From: Bacteroidota bacterium
GTDB taxonomy: Bacteria > Bacteroidota > Bacteroidia > Bacteroidales > PXBB01
Direction: 5' to 3'
DNA length: 11,399 nucleotides
Assembly: GCA_022708385.1 (NCBI GenBank)
Contig: JAKIYU010000056.1
Coordinates: 1-11,399 of the forward strand
Under the pieces are notes generated by a model that ran no database searches, had not been told where the DNA came from, and saw only the letters and a program-made list of their open reading frames with translations. Position numbers and translations under genes: made by a program. Positions 1 through 6,615 of the stretch are shown one piece after another (the first letter of the stretch is position 1; the number at the start of each line of letters is the position of its first letter).

Positions 1-835
1 TGCCTATTTGCGAAGTTCCCTGCAGCCAAACAAGTGAATAATTTGGGGGGCCACTGGGTGTAAATCGCCATGCTTCATTGGTTGCTGTCCATTGAGATGT
101 GTTTCTTCCCGGTGGTGTATAACCTAAGTTCCCTGCATTATTCTGTATGCCTATGACTGCGCGCCCACTATTCCAACCGGTACATAATGGTTTATTTTGA
201 ATATAAACTTCTATAACATTAGTGCTTTCGTATAAAACAATCTGATGCGTTGCCTTTAATGATGTGCAACTATACATGGCAACCTGATAAAAGTTTATAA
301 CAAAAGTGCGGCACGGGTAGCTTCCTAATAGGGCATATCTTAATGTACCGCTTACCGATGGGTCTATATCATGATAGGGGCCAAATATAGCATTGGTCGG
401 TAAACTTGATGAAGGACAGGAGGCAGAAAAAGACCACGGACAAAAACCTCCGGCATTGGATGTGTTAAATGTTATTATACCATTGGAACCGACCACAATC
501 TGGTTATAGTTATTGCCAAAAAAGCAAAAATTAAATGGCAGGTTAATGGCGCTGCTCCATGTATCGTCAATATTTACCATGATGGCTGTGCCAGTATTAT
601 AAGCATAAGGTGGCGAATAGGGTATGGACGAAACTGTATATGCTGTTGTTGAGCCGGTTTGCAGAAATGTTGCTGTAAGATTAGTACAGTTAGTACCGCA
701 TGACAGCGTTTGATCATTGCCAGCGTTTACATTCGGACAACCGGGTTGGGCATTTATTGAAATACAAATGAACAGAAAAAAAACAAAAAAAATTAATATC
801 TGTGTTTTGAAGAAATAATTTCTTTGTTTTTTCAT
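1..835 (-). CDS. Secreted surface protein, N-terminal part (gliding-motility/T9SS-type adhesin-like), partial
   Basis: The open minus-strand frame starts at ATG 835-833 and runs off the left edge, giving 278 residues. Residues 1-29 are a clear signal peptide: a basic start (MKKQR), a long Phe/Ile/Leu core, and likely cleavage after INA29 before QPG. The mature part opens with a Cys-rich stretch (NAGNDQTLSCG) and then a beta-rich module containing YTVSSIPYSPPY, NIDDTWS, LPFNFCFFGN and VVGSNGIITF, followed by conserved Cys and Trp. This pattern recurs in large Bacteroidota surface proteins that end in a gliding-motility-associated or type IX sorting domain. The last visible residues (YSLVWLQGT) look like the start of an Ig/PKD-like repeat. 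The sorting domain would lie outside the window, so T9SS export is inferred. Role: exported adhesin or surface-matrix protein; ligand unknown. Confidence 0.85.
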   Translation of the reverse strand, partial: MKKQRNYFFKTQILIFFVFFLFICISINAQPGCPNVNAGNDQTLSCGTNCTNLTATFLQTGSTTAYTVSSIPYSPPYAYNTGTAIMVNIDDTWSSAINLPFNFCFFGNNYNQIVVGSNGIITFNTSNAGGFCPWSFSASCPSSSLPTNAIFGPYHDIDPSVSGTLRYALLGSYPCRTFVINFYQVAMYSCTSLKATHQIVLYESTNVIEVYIQNKPLCTGWNSGRAVIGIQNNAGNLGYTPPGRNTSQWTATNEAWRFTPSGPPNYSLVWLQGTSQIG

Positions 836-861
836 GTAAAGGATTGCCAGTTGTTAACTTT

Positions 862-869
862 CAAAAGTA
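862..869 (-). promoter_or_regulatory. Promoter -7 box (TACTTTTG) for the surface protein
   Basis: On the minus strand this reads TACTTTTG, an exact match to the Bacteroidota -7 consensus TAnnTTTG. It lies 26 bases before the ATG at 835. I see no convincing -33 TTG at the right distance, so the call rests on the -7 box and its position. Confidence 0.5.
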
Positions 870-873
870 AAAA

Positions 874-886
874 TATTCCCGGAATA
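874..886. promoter_or_regulatory. Inverted repeat TATTCC-C-GGAATA, possible operator
   Basis: Two perfect 6-base arms separated by one base form a near-palindrome. It lies four bases upstream of the -7 box of the minus-strand surface gene, inside its core promoter region, in the space between two divergent genes. The geometry suits a small dimeric DNA-binding protein. A match of this size can occur by chance in AT-rich DNA. Confidence 0.3.
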
Positions 887-950
887 AAAAAAATAAATTA
901 TTAAACAAAAAATTTTTTATTTATTTATCACTTTTTAGAATTATTTTTAT

Positions 951-958
951 TATCTTTG
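951..958 (+). promoter_or_regulatory. Promoter -7 box (TATCTTTG) for the LysM/coiled-coil pair
   Basis: TATCTTTG is an exact TAnnTTTG match, 35 bases before the ATG at 994, in very AT-rich sequence. No clear -33 element is visible. It would drive both downstream genes. Confidence 0.55.
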
Positions 959-993
959 ATATAATAATATCTATAATAAATAATTATTTTACT

Positions 994-1497
994 ATGAAAT
1001 GTCCTATTTGTAATTTTCAGGAATTGGCCGACAATACAACATCATGTCCTGAATGTAAATCTGATATAGGTTTACTGAACGATGTTAAAACTGTTTCAAA
1101 AACCATAAGAAAGAACATAATTTATTTTATCTTTCTATTTCTGCTGTTTGTATGTATTATTTTAATTGGCTTGAAAGTTATTCACAAACAGAAAAACCTA
1201 ATAAATAATGTACAACAGTCTGTAGAAAACCTGACAAAGGAAAATATTTCTCTTAAAAATACCCTTTCTGATTTACAGAAAAACAATCGGGTTGAAACCC
1301 CTGCAACGGCTGATACCATTACGAAACAAGACAAGAAATCTCAAACGGAGTACATTGTTCAAAAAAACGACAACCTCTGGATTATTGCCCAAAAATTTTA
1401 TGGCTACGGGTTTAAATATAAAAAAATTGCCGACGATAATAACATCTCTAAACCTTATGTGGTGTTGGTTGGTACAAAACTGAAAATTAACCAGTAA
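994..1497 (+). CDS. Zinc-ribbon, transmembrane, coiled-coil and LysM protein
   Basis: This 167-residue protein has four recognisable parts. Residues 3-21 hold two CPxC knuckles (C3, C6, C18, C21), a short zinc ribbon. Residues 42-60 are a single strongly hydrophobic membrane segment. Residues about 65-100 are polar with heptad-like spacing, a probable coiled coil. Residues about 118-167 form a C-terminal LysM domain (TEYIVQKNDNLWIIAQKFYG, ending GTKLKINQ), a fold that binds N-acetylglucosamine-containing glycans such as peptidoglycan. There is no cleavable signal. With the zinc ribbon inside, the LysM domain would sit in the periplasm, so the protein could tie the inner membrane to the cell wall. 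The next gene begins 21 bases downstream and is probably cotranscribed. The domains are clear; the specific role is unknown. Confidence 0.85.
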   Translation: MKCPICNFQELADNTTSCPECKSDIGLLNDVKTVSKTIRKNIIYFIFLFLLFVCIILIGLKVIHKQKNLINNVQQSVENLTKENISLKNTLSDLQKNNRVETPATADTITKQDKKSQTEYIVQKNDNLWIIAQKFYGYGFKYKKIADDNNISKPYVVLVGTKLKINQ

Positions 1498-1518
1498 TAA
1501 CGTGAAAAACAAATAAAT

Positions 1519-2019
1519 ATGAAAACACAAGCGCTGTTGACAAATTTTGGCGAAAAAGCCCTGGCTCAAATGAAAGAAATTCTCAATCTCAAAACAGACA
1601 TTAAAAACCTGTCGCAGGAGCTACACGATTGCAGGAACCAATTGCAAAGGCAGATTATTGAAATATCTACACTGAAAAAAACACAACTGGAACTTGAACA
1701 CCTTCTTAATGAGCATAAAGCCACCATACAGAAACTTGAAAACCTTATAGCAGAATGTAAAGCTTCAAAAGAAGCATTGGAAACTCGTGTTACGGAGTTA
1801 AATCAAACAATTTTAGGTAAGGACGAATGTATTAAAACCTTAAACAAGGATATAGAGGGACTGAAACTTACCAATGAAAATCTCGAAACCAAAAATGCTG
1901 AACTCCTGAGCGAAATTGCTTCCGGAAAAGAAGTTGTAAAAGAATATGAAGCAGAAATACAACGTCTTAACGGATTATTTGAACAAAAGAAAAAAGTAGT
2001 GACCAGAAAGAAAAATTAA
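1519..2019 (+). CDS. Coiled-coil protein of unknown function
   Basis: This 166-residue protein has no signal peptide and no membrane segment. From about residue 20 to 155 it is almost entirely charged and Leu/Ile heptad-like sequence (for example LELEHLLNEHKATIQKLENL), which predicts one long coiled coil. It ends in a basic tail (KKKVVTRKKN). The start ATG follows an A-rich leader typical of Bacteroidota. It is the second gene of a pair with the zinc-ribbon/LysM protein, which also has a coiled-coil segment, so a physical partnership is a reasonable guess. Coiled coils give no reliable family assignment, and I recognise no named family. It would be cytoplasmic, possibly a structural or scaffold protein. 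Confidence 0.75.
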   Translation: MKTQALLTNFGEKALAQMKEILNLKTDIKNLSQELHDCRNQLQRQIIEISTLKKTQLELEHLLNEHKATIQKLENLIAECKASKEALETRVTELNQTILGKDECIKTLNKDIEGLKLTNENLETKNAELLSEIASGKEVVKEYEAEIQRLNGLFEQKKKVVTRKKN

Positions 2020-2078
2020 TTTTCATTTCTATACTAATCAACTTGACTTAATAGGTTATGATTGAATTATGCATAAAA
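2020..2078. other. Short convergent intergenic gap
   Basis: These 59 AT-rich bases separate two convergent genes. I see no stable GC-rich hairpin with a T tract, so no intrinsic terminator can be called here. Confidence 0.5.
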
Positions 2079-2789
2079 TCAATAAATTCCAAGTTCTTTA
2101 GAAACAATCTTTGTGATAGCCACTGTAACTAATTTGCCGTTTGAACAATAAGGCCCATTTAAATAATATTTCTTTGAATCGGCAGGAACATTCGTAAAAA
2201 CCAGATCCTTAATGCAATAGACTTGACCTGTTATATTTCCTAAAAATTGAACAGATACAAATACTTTGTCAAGTAAATAACCTGAGTTATTTTGAATATA
2301 AACTTTAACATTATCAGTTCCGAATAATTTTGTATCATAGGTAACAGAAGTCAGAACATAGCTATAAATATTTTTAGCAACTAATAAACGTTTTGCAATA
2401 TCAGTAGAGGTTTCAAGCACTTCACCTATTTTATTATTAGTATTTTCTCTTTTAGTTTCTTTTGAAATTGTTTTTTCCAATTCATAAACATTTTTTTTAT
2501 TTTTCTTGATAACATAAGATGCTTCCAAATATCTTCCATCCTTGTCTTTAACACGGATAGTTTGAATTATATTAGCAATGGTAGTATCTTCAAAAATTAT
2601 TATGAAATTGTAATCGGTTTTAATTAAATTATTAACTTGAACATTGTATTGTGGCTCATCATTTTGCTTGATGCCATTAACAACAACATAGAACTTCTCT
2701 CCTGTTTCTGTGTAGAATTCAAGATTAGATTGACATATGGCTAATTTATATGAAGATATTAAAATAAGAGAAATAATATAAAATTTCAT
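2079..2789 (-). CDS. Exported protein with a DUF4476-associated-type N-terminal domain
   Basis: This 236-residue protein begins with a signal peptide (MKFYIISLILISSYKLAICQ), cleaved near residue 19 or 20. The mature start (SNLEFYTETGEKFYVVVNG) and the following QNDEPQYNVQVNNL and FIIIFEDTTIANI match a beta-rich domain that I recognise from Bacteroidota exported proteins. There it commonly precedes a C-terminal DUF4476. Residues about 100-120 are Lys/Glu-rich. The C-terminal half (about 135-236) looks like a second beta domain (YVLTSVTYDTKLFGTDNVKV, then KYYLNGPYCSNGKLVTVAIT) and does not look like DUF4476. Function is unknown; it is probably periplasmic or surface-exposed. It stands alone, convergent with the coiled-coil gene. 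No TAnnTTTG box is visible directly upstream. Confidence 0.75.
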   Translation of the reverse strand: MKFYIISLILISSYKLAICQSNLEFYTETGEKFYVVVNGIKQNDEPQYNVQVNNLIKTDYNFIIIFEDTTIANIIQTIRVKDKDGRYLEASYVIKKNKKNVYELEKTISKETKRENTNNKIGEVLETSTDIAKRLLVAKNIYSYVLTSVTYDTKLFGTDNVKVYIQNNSGYLLDKVFVSVQFLGNITGQVYCIKDLVFTNVPADSKKYYLNGPYCSNGKLVTVAITKIVSKELGIY

Positions 2790-3147
2790 ATGTTTATAAA
2801 TTATAGAATATAAAAAAATAGTTTCTAATTAAAAACTTAGTACATGACAATAATTATAATTAATTGAATACCAACAAAATATATTAATAACTTTTAATAA
2901 CCTCTGTCTATAAAAATTGCGTAACAATCTGATATTCATTATAATAAATGATAAATTATCACATCTAACACTAAGATATATAAATACCAAATTTGAAAGT
3001 AAAGATAGTATTTTAAATGACTCATTAGTGCAAATTTTCAGAAAAGAAATGAATTTAGCACGCAAAAAGTTCGACAGCGTTAAAACACTATAAAGTGTAG
3101 TGTAAAATTTCATGTAGCCTTATGTCTTGATTGTCAGATATTAGCAT
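2790..3147. other. AT-rich intergenic region, apparently noncoding
   Basis: About 360 bases of very AT-rich sequence lie between the divergent starts of the exported protein and typA. A 94-codon minus-strand frame at 2829-3113 is open but has no recognisable domain, a composition driven by AT richness, and no promoter box, so I do not call it a gene. A small inverted repeat (ACACT, 4-base loop, AGTGT; 3085-3098) is present but weak. I recognise no RNA gene or mobile-element end. Confidence 0.5.
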
Positions 3148-3155
3148 TACCTTTG
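3127..3155 (+). promoter_or_regulatory. typA promoter (-33 TTG, -7 TACCTTTG)
   Basis: TACCTTTG at 3148-3155 is an exact match to the Bacteroidota -7 consensus. A TTG lies at 3127-3129, 18 bases upstream, the expected distance for the -33 element. The start codon is 25 bases after the box. This is the most complete promoter in the window. Confidence 0.65.
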
Positions 3156-3165
3156 CAGCTCGAAA

Positions 3166-3179
3166 AAAACAGCTGTTTT
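3166..3179. promoter_or_regulatory. 14-base perfect palindrome next to the typA start
   Basis: AAAACAGCTGTTTT is a perfect palindrome with no spacer, ending one base before the typA ATG and just downstream of the expected transcription start. It could be an operator for a dimeric repressor. As RNA it has no room for a loop, so it would fold only after opening the central pairs. Function is unproven. Confidence 0.35.
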
Positions 3180-3180
3180 A

Positions 3181-4989
3181 ATGCAAAATATCAAAAACAT
3201 AGCTATTATAGCACATGTTGACCATGGTAAAACCACTTTGGTTGACCGCATCCTGTATCAGGTGCGCTTGTTCAGGGATAATCAGAACATGGGGGAATTG
3301 ATACTCGACAGTAATGACCTCGAAAGAGAAAGAGGTATAACCATTTTGGCCAAGAATGTATCGGTCCGTTACAAGGGCTTCAAGATCAATATAATAGATA
3401 CACCCGGACATGCTGATTTTGGAGGCGAGGTTGAAAGAGTGCTTAATATGGCCGATGGCGTCCTGTTACTTGTTGATGCTTTTGAAGGCCCCATGCCTCA
3501 AACGCGTTTTGTACTCGAAAAGGCCCTGGCACTTAAGAAAAAACCTGTTGTTGTCATCAATAAAGTGGATAAACCTAATTGCAATCCCGACCTTACACAT
3601 GAAGCTGTTTTCGACCTTATGTATTCTCTCGGCGCTGACGAAGACCAGCTTAATTTTCCGACTGTTTATGGATCTGCCAAGCAGGGATGGATGTCGGACA
3701 GTTGGAAAAATGTTACCTCTGATGTAAGCCACCTGCTGGATGTTATCCTTGAATTTATACCCTCTCAGAAAATTGAAGCAGGTAACCTGCAGATGATGAT
3801 TACCTCTCTTGATTATTCCTCTTATATCGGGCGTATTGCTATTGGCCGCATATCGAGAGGAAGCCTTAAAACAGGCATGAATGTATCTCTTGTAAAAAGA
3901 GATGGCTCCATTGAAAAAACCAAAATTAAGGAACTATACATATTTGAAGGGCTTGGTAAAGAAAGAATAAAACATGAGATTTTCGCCGGAGAAATTTGTG
4001 CACTGCTGGGCCCTGAGAATTTCGATATAGGTGACACTATTGCTGACTTTGAAAATCCCGAAGGCCTTACGCCAATTAATATTGATGAGCCAACGATGAG
4101 CATGCTTTTTACTATAAACAATTCCCCTTTTTTCGGAAAGGATGGGAAATTTGTTACGTCACGCCATCTACGCGAGCGGCTGTATAAAGAAACGGAAAAA
4201 AACCTGGCCCTCAGGGTGGAAGAAACGGAATCGCCCGATGCTTACATTGTTTACGGACGCGGTATTTTACATTTGTCTATTCTTATCGAAACCATGAGAA
4301 GAGAGGGCTACGAGCTTCAGGTAGGACAACCCAAAGTGATTATTAAAGAAATTAACGGCGTTAAGTGCGAACCTGTAGAACAACTTTCTATAAATGTTCC
4401 TCCTGCTTTTTCGGGCAAAATTATCGAAATTGTTAGTACCCGTAAAGCAGATTTGTTGAGTATTGAAACCCGCAACGACCGCACTTATCTCGAATTTTCA
4501 ATTGCTTCAAGAGGGTTAATAGGTCTGCTTAATATTTTACTTACAGTTTCTGAGGGGGAAGTTGTGATGTCGCACCGCCTCAAATGTTTCGAGCCATTGA
4601 AAGGCAACATCATCCCCAAACGCAATGGTGCCCTCATAGCTATGGAAAAAGGGATGGCTATTGCCTATTCGCTTAACAGGCTACAAGACAGGGGGACTTT
4701 TTTTATCAACCCTAACGACCCCGTATATGCAGGGCAGGTCATTGGTGAACATATACGCACCGACGACCTCACCATTAATGTTATCCATACAAAGAAACTT
4801 TCAAATATGCGCGCATCGGGCAGTGATGAAAAAATGGCCATCATTCCGGCACGAAAATTTTCGCTCGAAGACTATCTCGAGTATATTGCCGATGATGAAT
4901 ATCTCGAAATTACCCCTAATTCTTTAAGGTTAAGGAAAATTATTATGGATGAAACTGAAAGGAAAAGGGCCAAAAAAGTACAGGAGTAA
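3181..4989 (+). CDS. typA: Translational GTPase TypA/BipA
   Basis: This 602-residue protein is full length for the family (about 600-615). It is a ribosome-associated GTPase of the elongation-factor superfamily, needed for ribosome assembly and growth under stress or cold, and acts in the cytoplasm. All G motifs are intact: AHVDHGKT at 11-18, RGIT at 51-54, DTPGH at 73-77, NKVD at 127-130 and SAK at 165-167. The N-terminal GTPase domain is followed by a beta-barrel domain 2, two EF-G-like alpha/beta domains (around SPDAYIVYGRGILHLSILIE and SRGLIGL), and the TypA-specific C-terminal domain containing the family signature NMRASGSDEK. ATG 3181 is preceded by a good promoter and places the G1 motif at the usual distance from the N terminus. 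The stop is 2 bases from the stop of the convergent Memo-AMMECR1 gene. Confidence 0.98.
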   Translation: MQNIKNIAIIAHVDHGKTTLVDRILYQVRLFRDNQNMGELILDSNDLERERGITILAKNVSVRYKGFKINIIDTPGHADFGGEVERVLNMADGVLLLVDAFEGPMPQTRFVLEKALALKKKPVVVINKVDKPNCNPDLTHEAVFDLMYSLGADEDQLNFPTVYGSAKQGWMSDSWKNVTSDVSHLLDVILEFIPSQKIEAGNLQMMITSLDYSSYIGRIAIGRISRGSLKTGMNVSLVKRDGSIEKTKIKELYIFEGLGKERIKHEIFAGEICALLGPENFDIGDTIADFENPEGLTPINIDEPTMSMLFTINNSPFFGKDGKFVTSRHLRERLYKETEKNLALRVEETESPDAYIVYGRGILHLSILIETMRREGYELQVGQPKVIIKEINGVKCEPVEQLSINVPPAFSGKIIEIVSTRKADLLSIETRNDRTYLEFSIASRGLIGLLNILLTVSEGEVVMSHRLKCFEPLKGNIIPKRNGALIAMEKGMAIAYSLNRLQDRGTFFINPNDPVYAGQVIGEHIRTDDLTINVIHTKKLSNMRASGSDEKMAIIPARKFSLEDYLEYIADDEYLEITPNSLRLRKIIMDETERKRAKKVQE

Positions 4990-4991
4990 TT

Positions 4992-6536
4992 TTATTTCTG
5001 ACCAAATACAAGGGCTGTATAGATATACAGCTCGGCGCTTTTCCATCCGTCCCAGCCCAATCCCGCTTTATCGCGCGAACAATGGCCGAGAAATTCCTCC
5101 AGCGACCAGCCTGTTTCGGTGGCAACCTGTGGCAGGAAAGTGCCCGAGCGCCCGCCCTTACGGATATATATGCCGTGTTTCCCCAAAATTATTTCTTTTT
5201 CCGATTCAATGCGTTTCATAGGGGAAAGTACAGATATTTCTATTTGAATGGCATCCAGTTCACTTGCCGTAACAGGCTTGAAACGCGTATCCTGTGTGGC
5301 CGATGCAATAGCCATCTCCTGCACGGTCATATAAAGGGGGTCATTGGTATAAAAACGCCCTATACAGCCACGCAGCGCTTTGTTTTCGTAAAGCGACACA
5401 AAAACCCCCAGGTGGGCATGAAGGGCAGGGGGGAACGAATCAGGGGTTAATGGGGCTTTTTTACCTCCGGGAATATAGTCCTGAAGCGTCTTCTTAACAA
5501 GATTAATAAGAATACTTTTCTCTTCGCTTGTTAAACTAAACTCCTTATCGTCGTTTTTTACTTCGCTTGCTATCACCGGCTTTATACCTTCTGCACCGGT
5601 ACTGAAGGCTATGGCGGCATAACCCACCACCCTGTCTTTTTCGCCATATTCCGAATCGCCCGAATTGGTCATCTCAATAATACGGGGCGTTATTTCTTTA
5701 TACTTTTCAGTCATCTTTAGCAAAGTCATTACCGACGACCAGCCGCACAGGCTGGTGGCCAGATTTTTTACACCTTCTTTTTCGTTGGCAGCCAGTTGTT
5801 CATAAAGAAGTTTGCTGCTGTTTTTCAGTATGGCCGCTGTTGTCAGGCTGTCTATCCTGTGAGCATCGGCGTATTTCGGATAATGCGAAAAGTCCGAGCT
5901 GATAACAAAAAGATTTTCCGAGTTAAAGTAGGGGAAGAGGGCGTTGGCAATTTTATCGAGGGTGCCGTTAGATTGTGTGCCGATTATAATAGGCACTATC
6001 TGAATGTCGTTTCCAAGATGGTACTGGATAAAAGGCAGCTGTACCTCGAGGCTGTGCTCGCGGGCATGCGCATCATACCGATAGGTAATGCAGGTGTTTT
6101 CATCATCGAGCTTTTTACCCAGTTCGGTGTTTACTTTAACCACACCCAGGGGTGTTTCGTAATTCCCGAAAAAGTAAACCGAAGCTCCATCGAAAGCCAC
6201 ATTGTGACTGGATGTAATGACAAAAATATTTTTGTACTTTTTATTTTTATCTATCTGGTTATAGGCCGAAGCAGCGGTGGTTCCCGAAAACACATAACCG
6301 GCATGGGGCACAACGATGGCAATAACATCTTTTGTGGTGCAGGGCCGAGCTTTTTCGAACATGTGCTTAAGGTCTCTTCTGAGGGTATCGGGGTGGGCAG
6401 GGTAAAATTGCCCTGCAAAGGCAGGTCTGAGATTGAGATGTCCCTTGTCATCTCCCTGCGCATGACATGATGAAAACAGTTTCATAAAAAAAACTAATAT
6501 TAATGTTTTGACAATGATTCCGGATAAGTTTTGCAT
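4992..6536 (-). CDS. Exported Memo-AMMECR1 fusion (AmmeMemoRadiSam system proteins B and A)
   Basis: This 514-residue protein joins two domains. Residues about 34-312 are a Memo-like domain (AmmeMemoRadiSam protein B). Its motifs VPHAGY (H78), TSSHN (H111), SDFSHY (H218) and LCGW (C264) correspond by position to the metal-binding His/His/Cys set and nearby His of human MEMO1. Residues about 335-512 are an AMMECR1 domain (protein A) with the hallmark LRGCIGR at 388-394. Residues 1-27 form a hydrophobic export signal. FSSC24 resembles a lipobox, so it may be a lipoprotein; otherwise cleavage after HAQ27 is plausible. Starting at Met18 would remove the signal, but the -7 box at 6570-6563 fits the upstream ATG. 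The usual radical-SAM partner is not in the window. The biochemical function of these domains is not settled; an oxidoreductase or metal-dependent role has been proposed for Memo. Confidence 0.9.
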   Translation of the reverse strand: MQNLSGIIVKTLILVFFMKLFSSCHAQGDDKGHLNLRPAFAGQFYPAHPDTLRRDLKHMFEKARPCTTKDVIAIVVPHAGYVFSGTTAASAYNQIDKNKKYKNIFVITSSHNVAFDGASVYFFGNYETPLGVVKVNTELGKKLDDENTCITYRYDAHAREHSLEVQLPFIQYHLGNDIQIVPIIIGTQSNGTLDKIANALFPYFNSENLFVISSDFSHYPKYADAHRIDSLTTAAILKNSSKLLYEQLAANEKEGVKNLATSLCGWSSVMTLLKMTEKYKEITPRIIEMTNSGDSEYGEKDRVVGYAAIAFSTGAEGIKPVIASEVKNDDKEFSLTSEEKSILINLVKKTLQDYIPGGKKAPLTPDSFPPALHAHLGVFVSLYENKALRGCIGRFYTNDPLYMTVQEMAIASATQDTRFKPVTASELDAIQIEISVLSPMKRIESEKEIILGKHGIYIRKGGRSGTFLPQVATETGWSLEEFLGHCSRDKAGLGWDGWKSAELYIYTALVFGQK

Positions 6537-6562
6537 ACTTTTTTGAAAACGCTTGTTTTATC

Positions 6563-6570
6563 CAAAATTA
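6563..6570 (-). promoter_or_regulatory. Promoter -7 box (TAATTTTG) for the Memo-AMMECR1 gene
   Basis: On the minus strand this is TAATTTTG, an exact TAnnTTTG match ending 26 bases before the ATG at 6536. It supports the longer start that includes the signal peptide. No clear -33 TTG is seen. Confidence 0.5.
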
Positions 6571-6581
6571 AATAAAAATAT

Positions 6582-6589
6582 TAAATTTG
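6582..6589 (+). promoter_or_regulatory. Promoter -7 box (TAAATTTG) for the membrane aminopropyltransferase-like gene
   Basis: TAAATTTG matches TAnnTTTG and lies 26 bases before the ATG at 6616. The box for the divergent gene is only 11 bases away, so RNA polymerase probably cannot occupy both promoters at once. Confidence 0.5.
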
Positions 6590-6615
6590 AGCTAATCTTT
6601 TTTTAAACTGTGAGT

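Noticed and set aside
1273..1569. 98-codon minus-strand open frame
   Set aside because: It is antisense to the LysM domain and the gene junction, where the plus strand has clear domain structure.
2829..3113. 94-codon minus-strand open frame in the gap before typA
   Set aside because: Hydrophobic composition follows from AT richness; it has no domain, no promoter box and no convincing leader. The shared MKFY start with the neighbouring gene looks like coincidence.
4949..5450. Two plus-strand open frames beyond the typA stop
   Set aside because: They overlap the AMMECR1 coding region in antisense and show no domain; typA ends properly at 4989.
5796..6470. 224-codon plus-strand open frame
   Set aside because: It lies antisense within the Memo domain, whose motifs are clearly coding on the minus strand.
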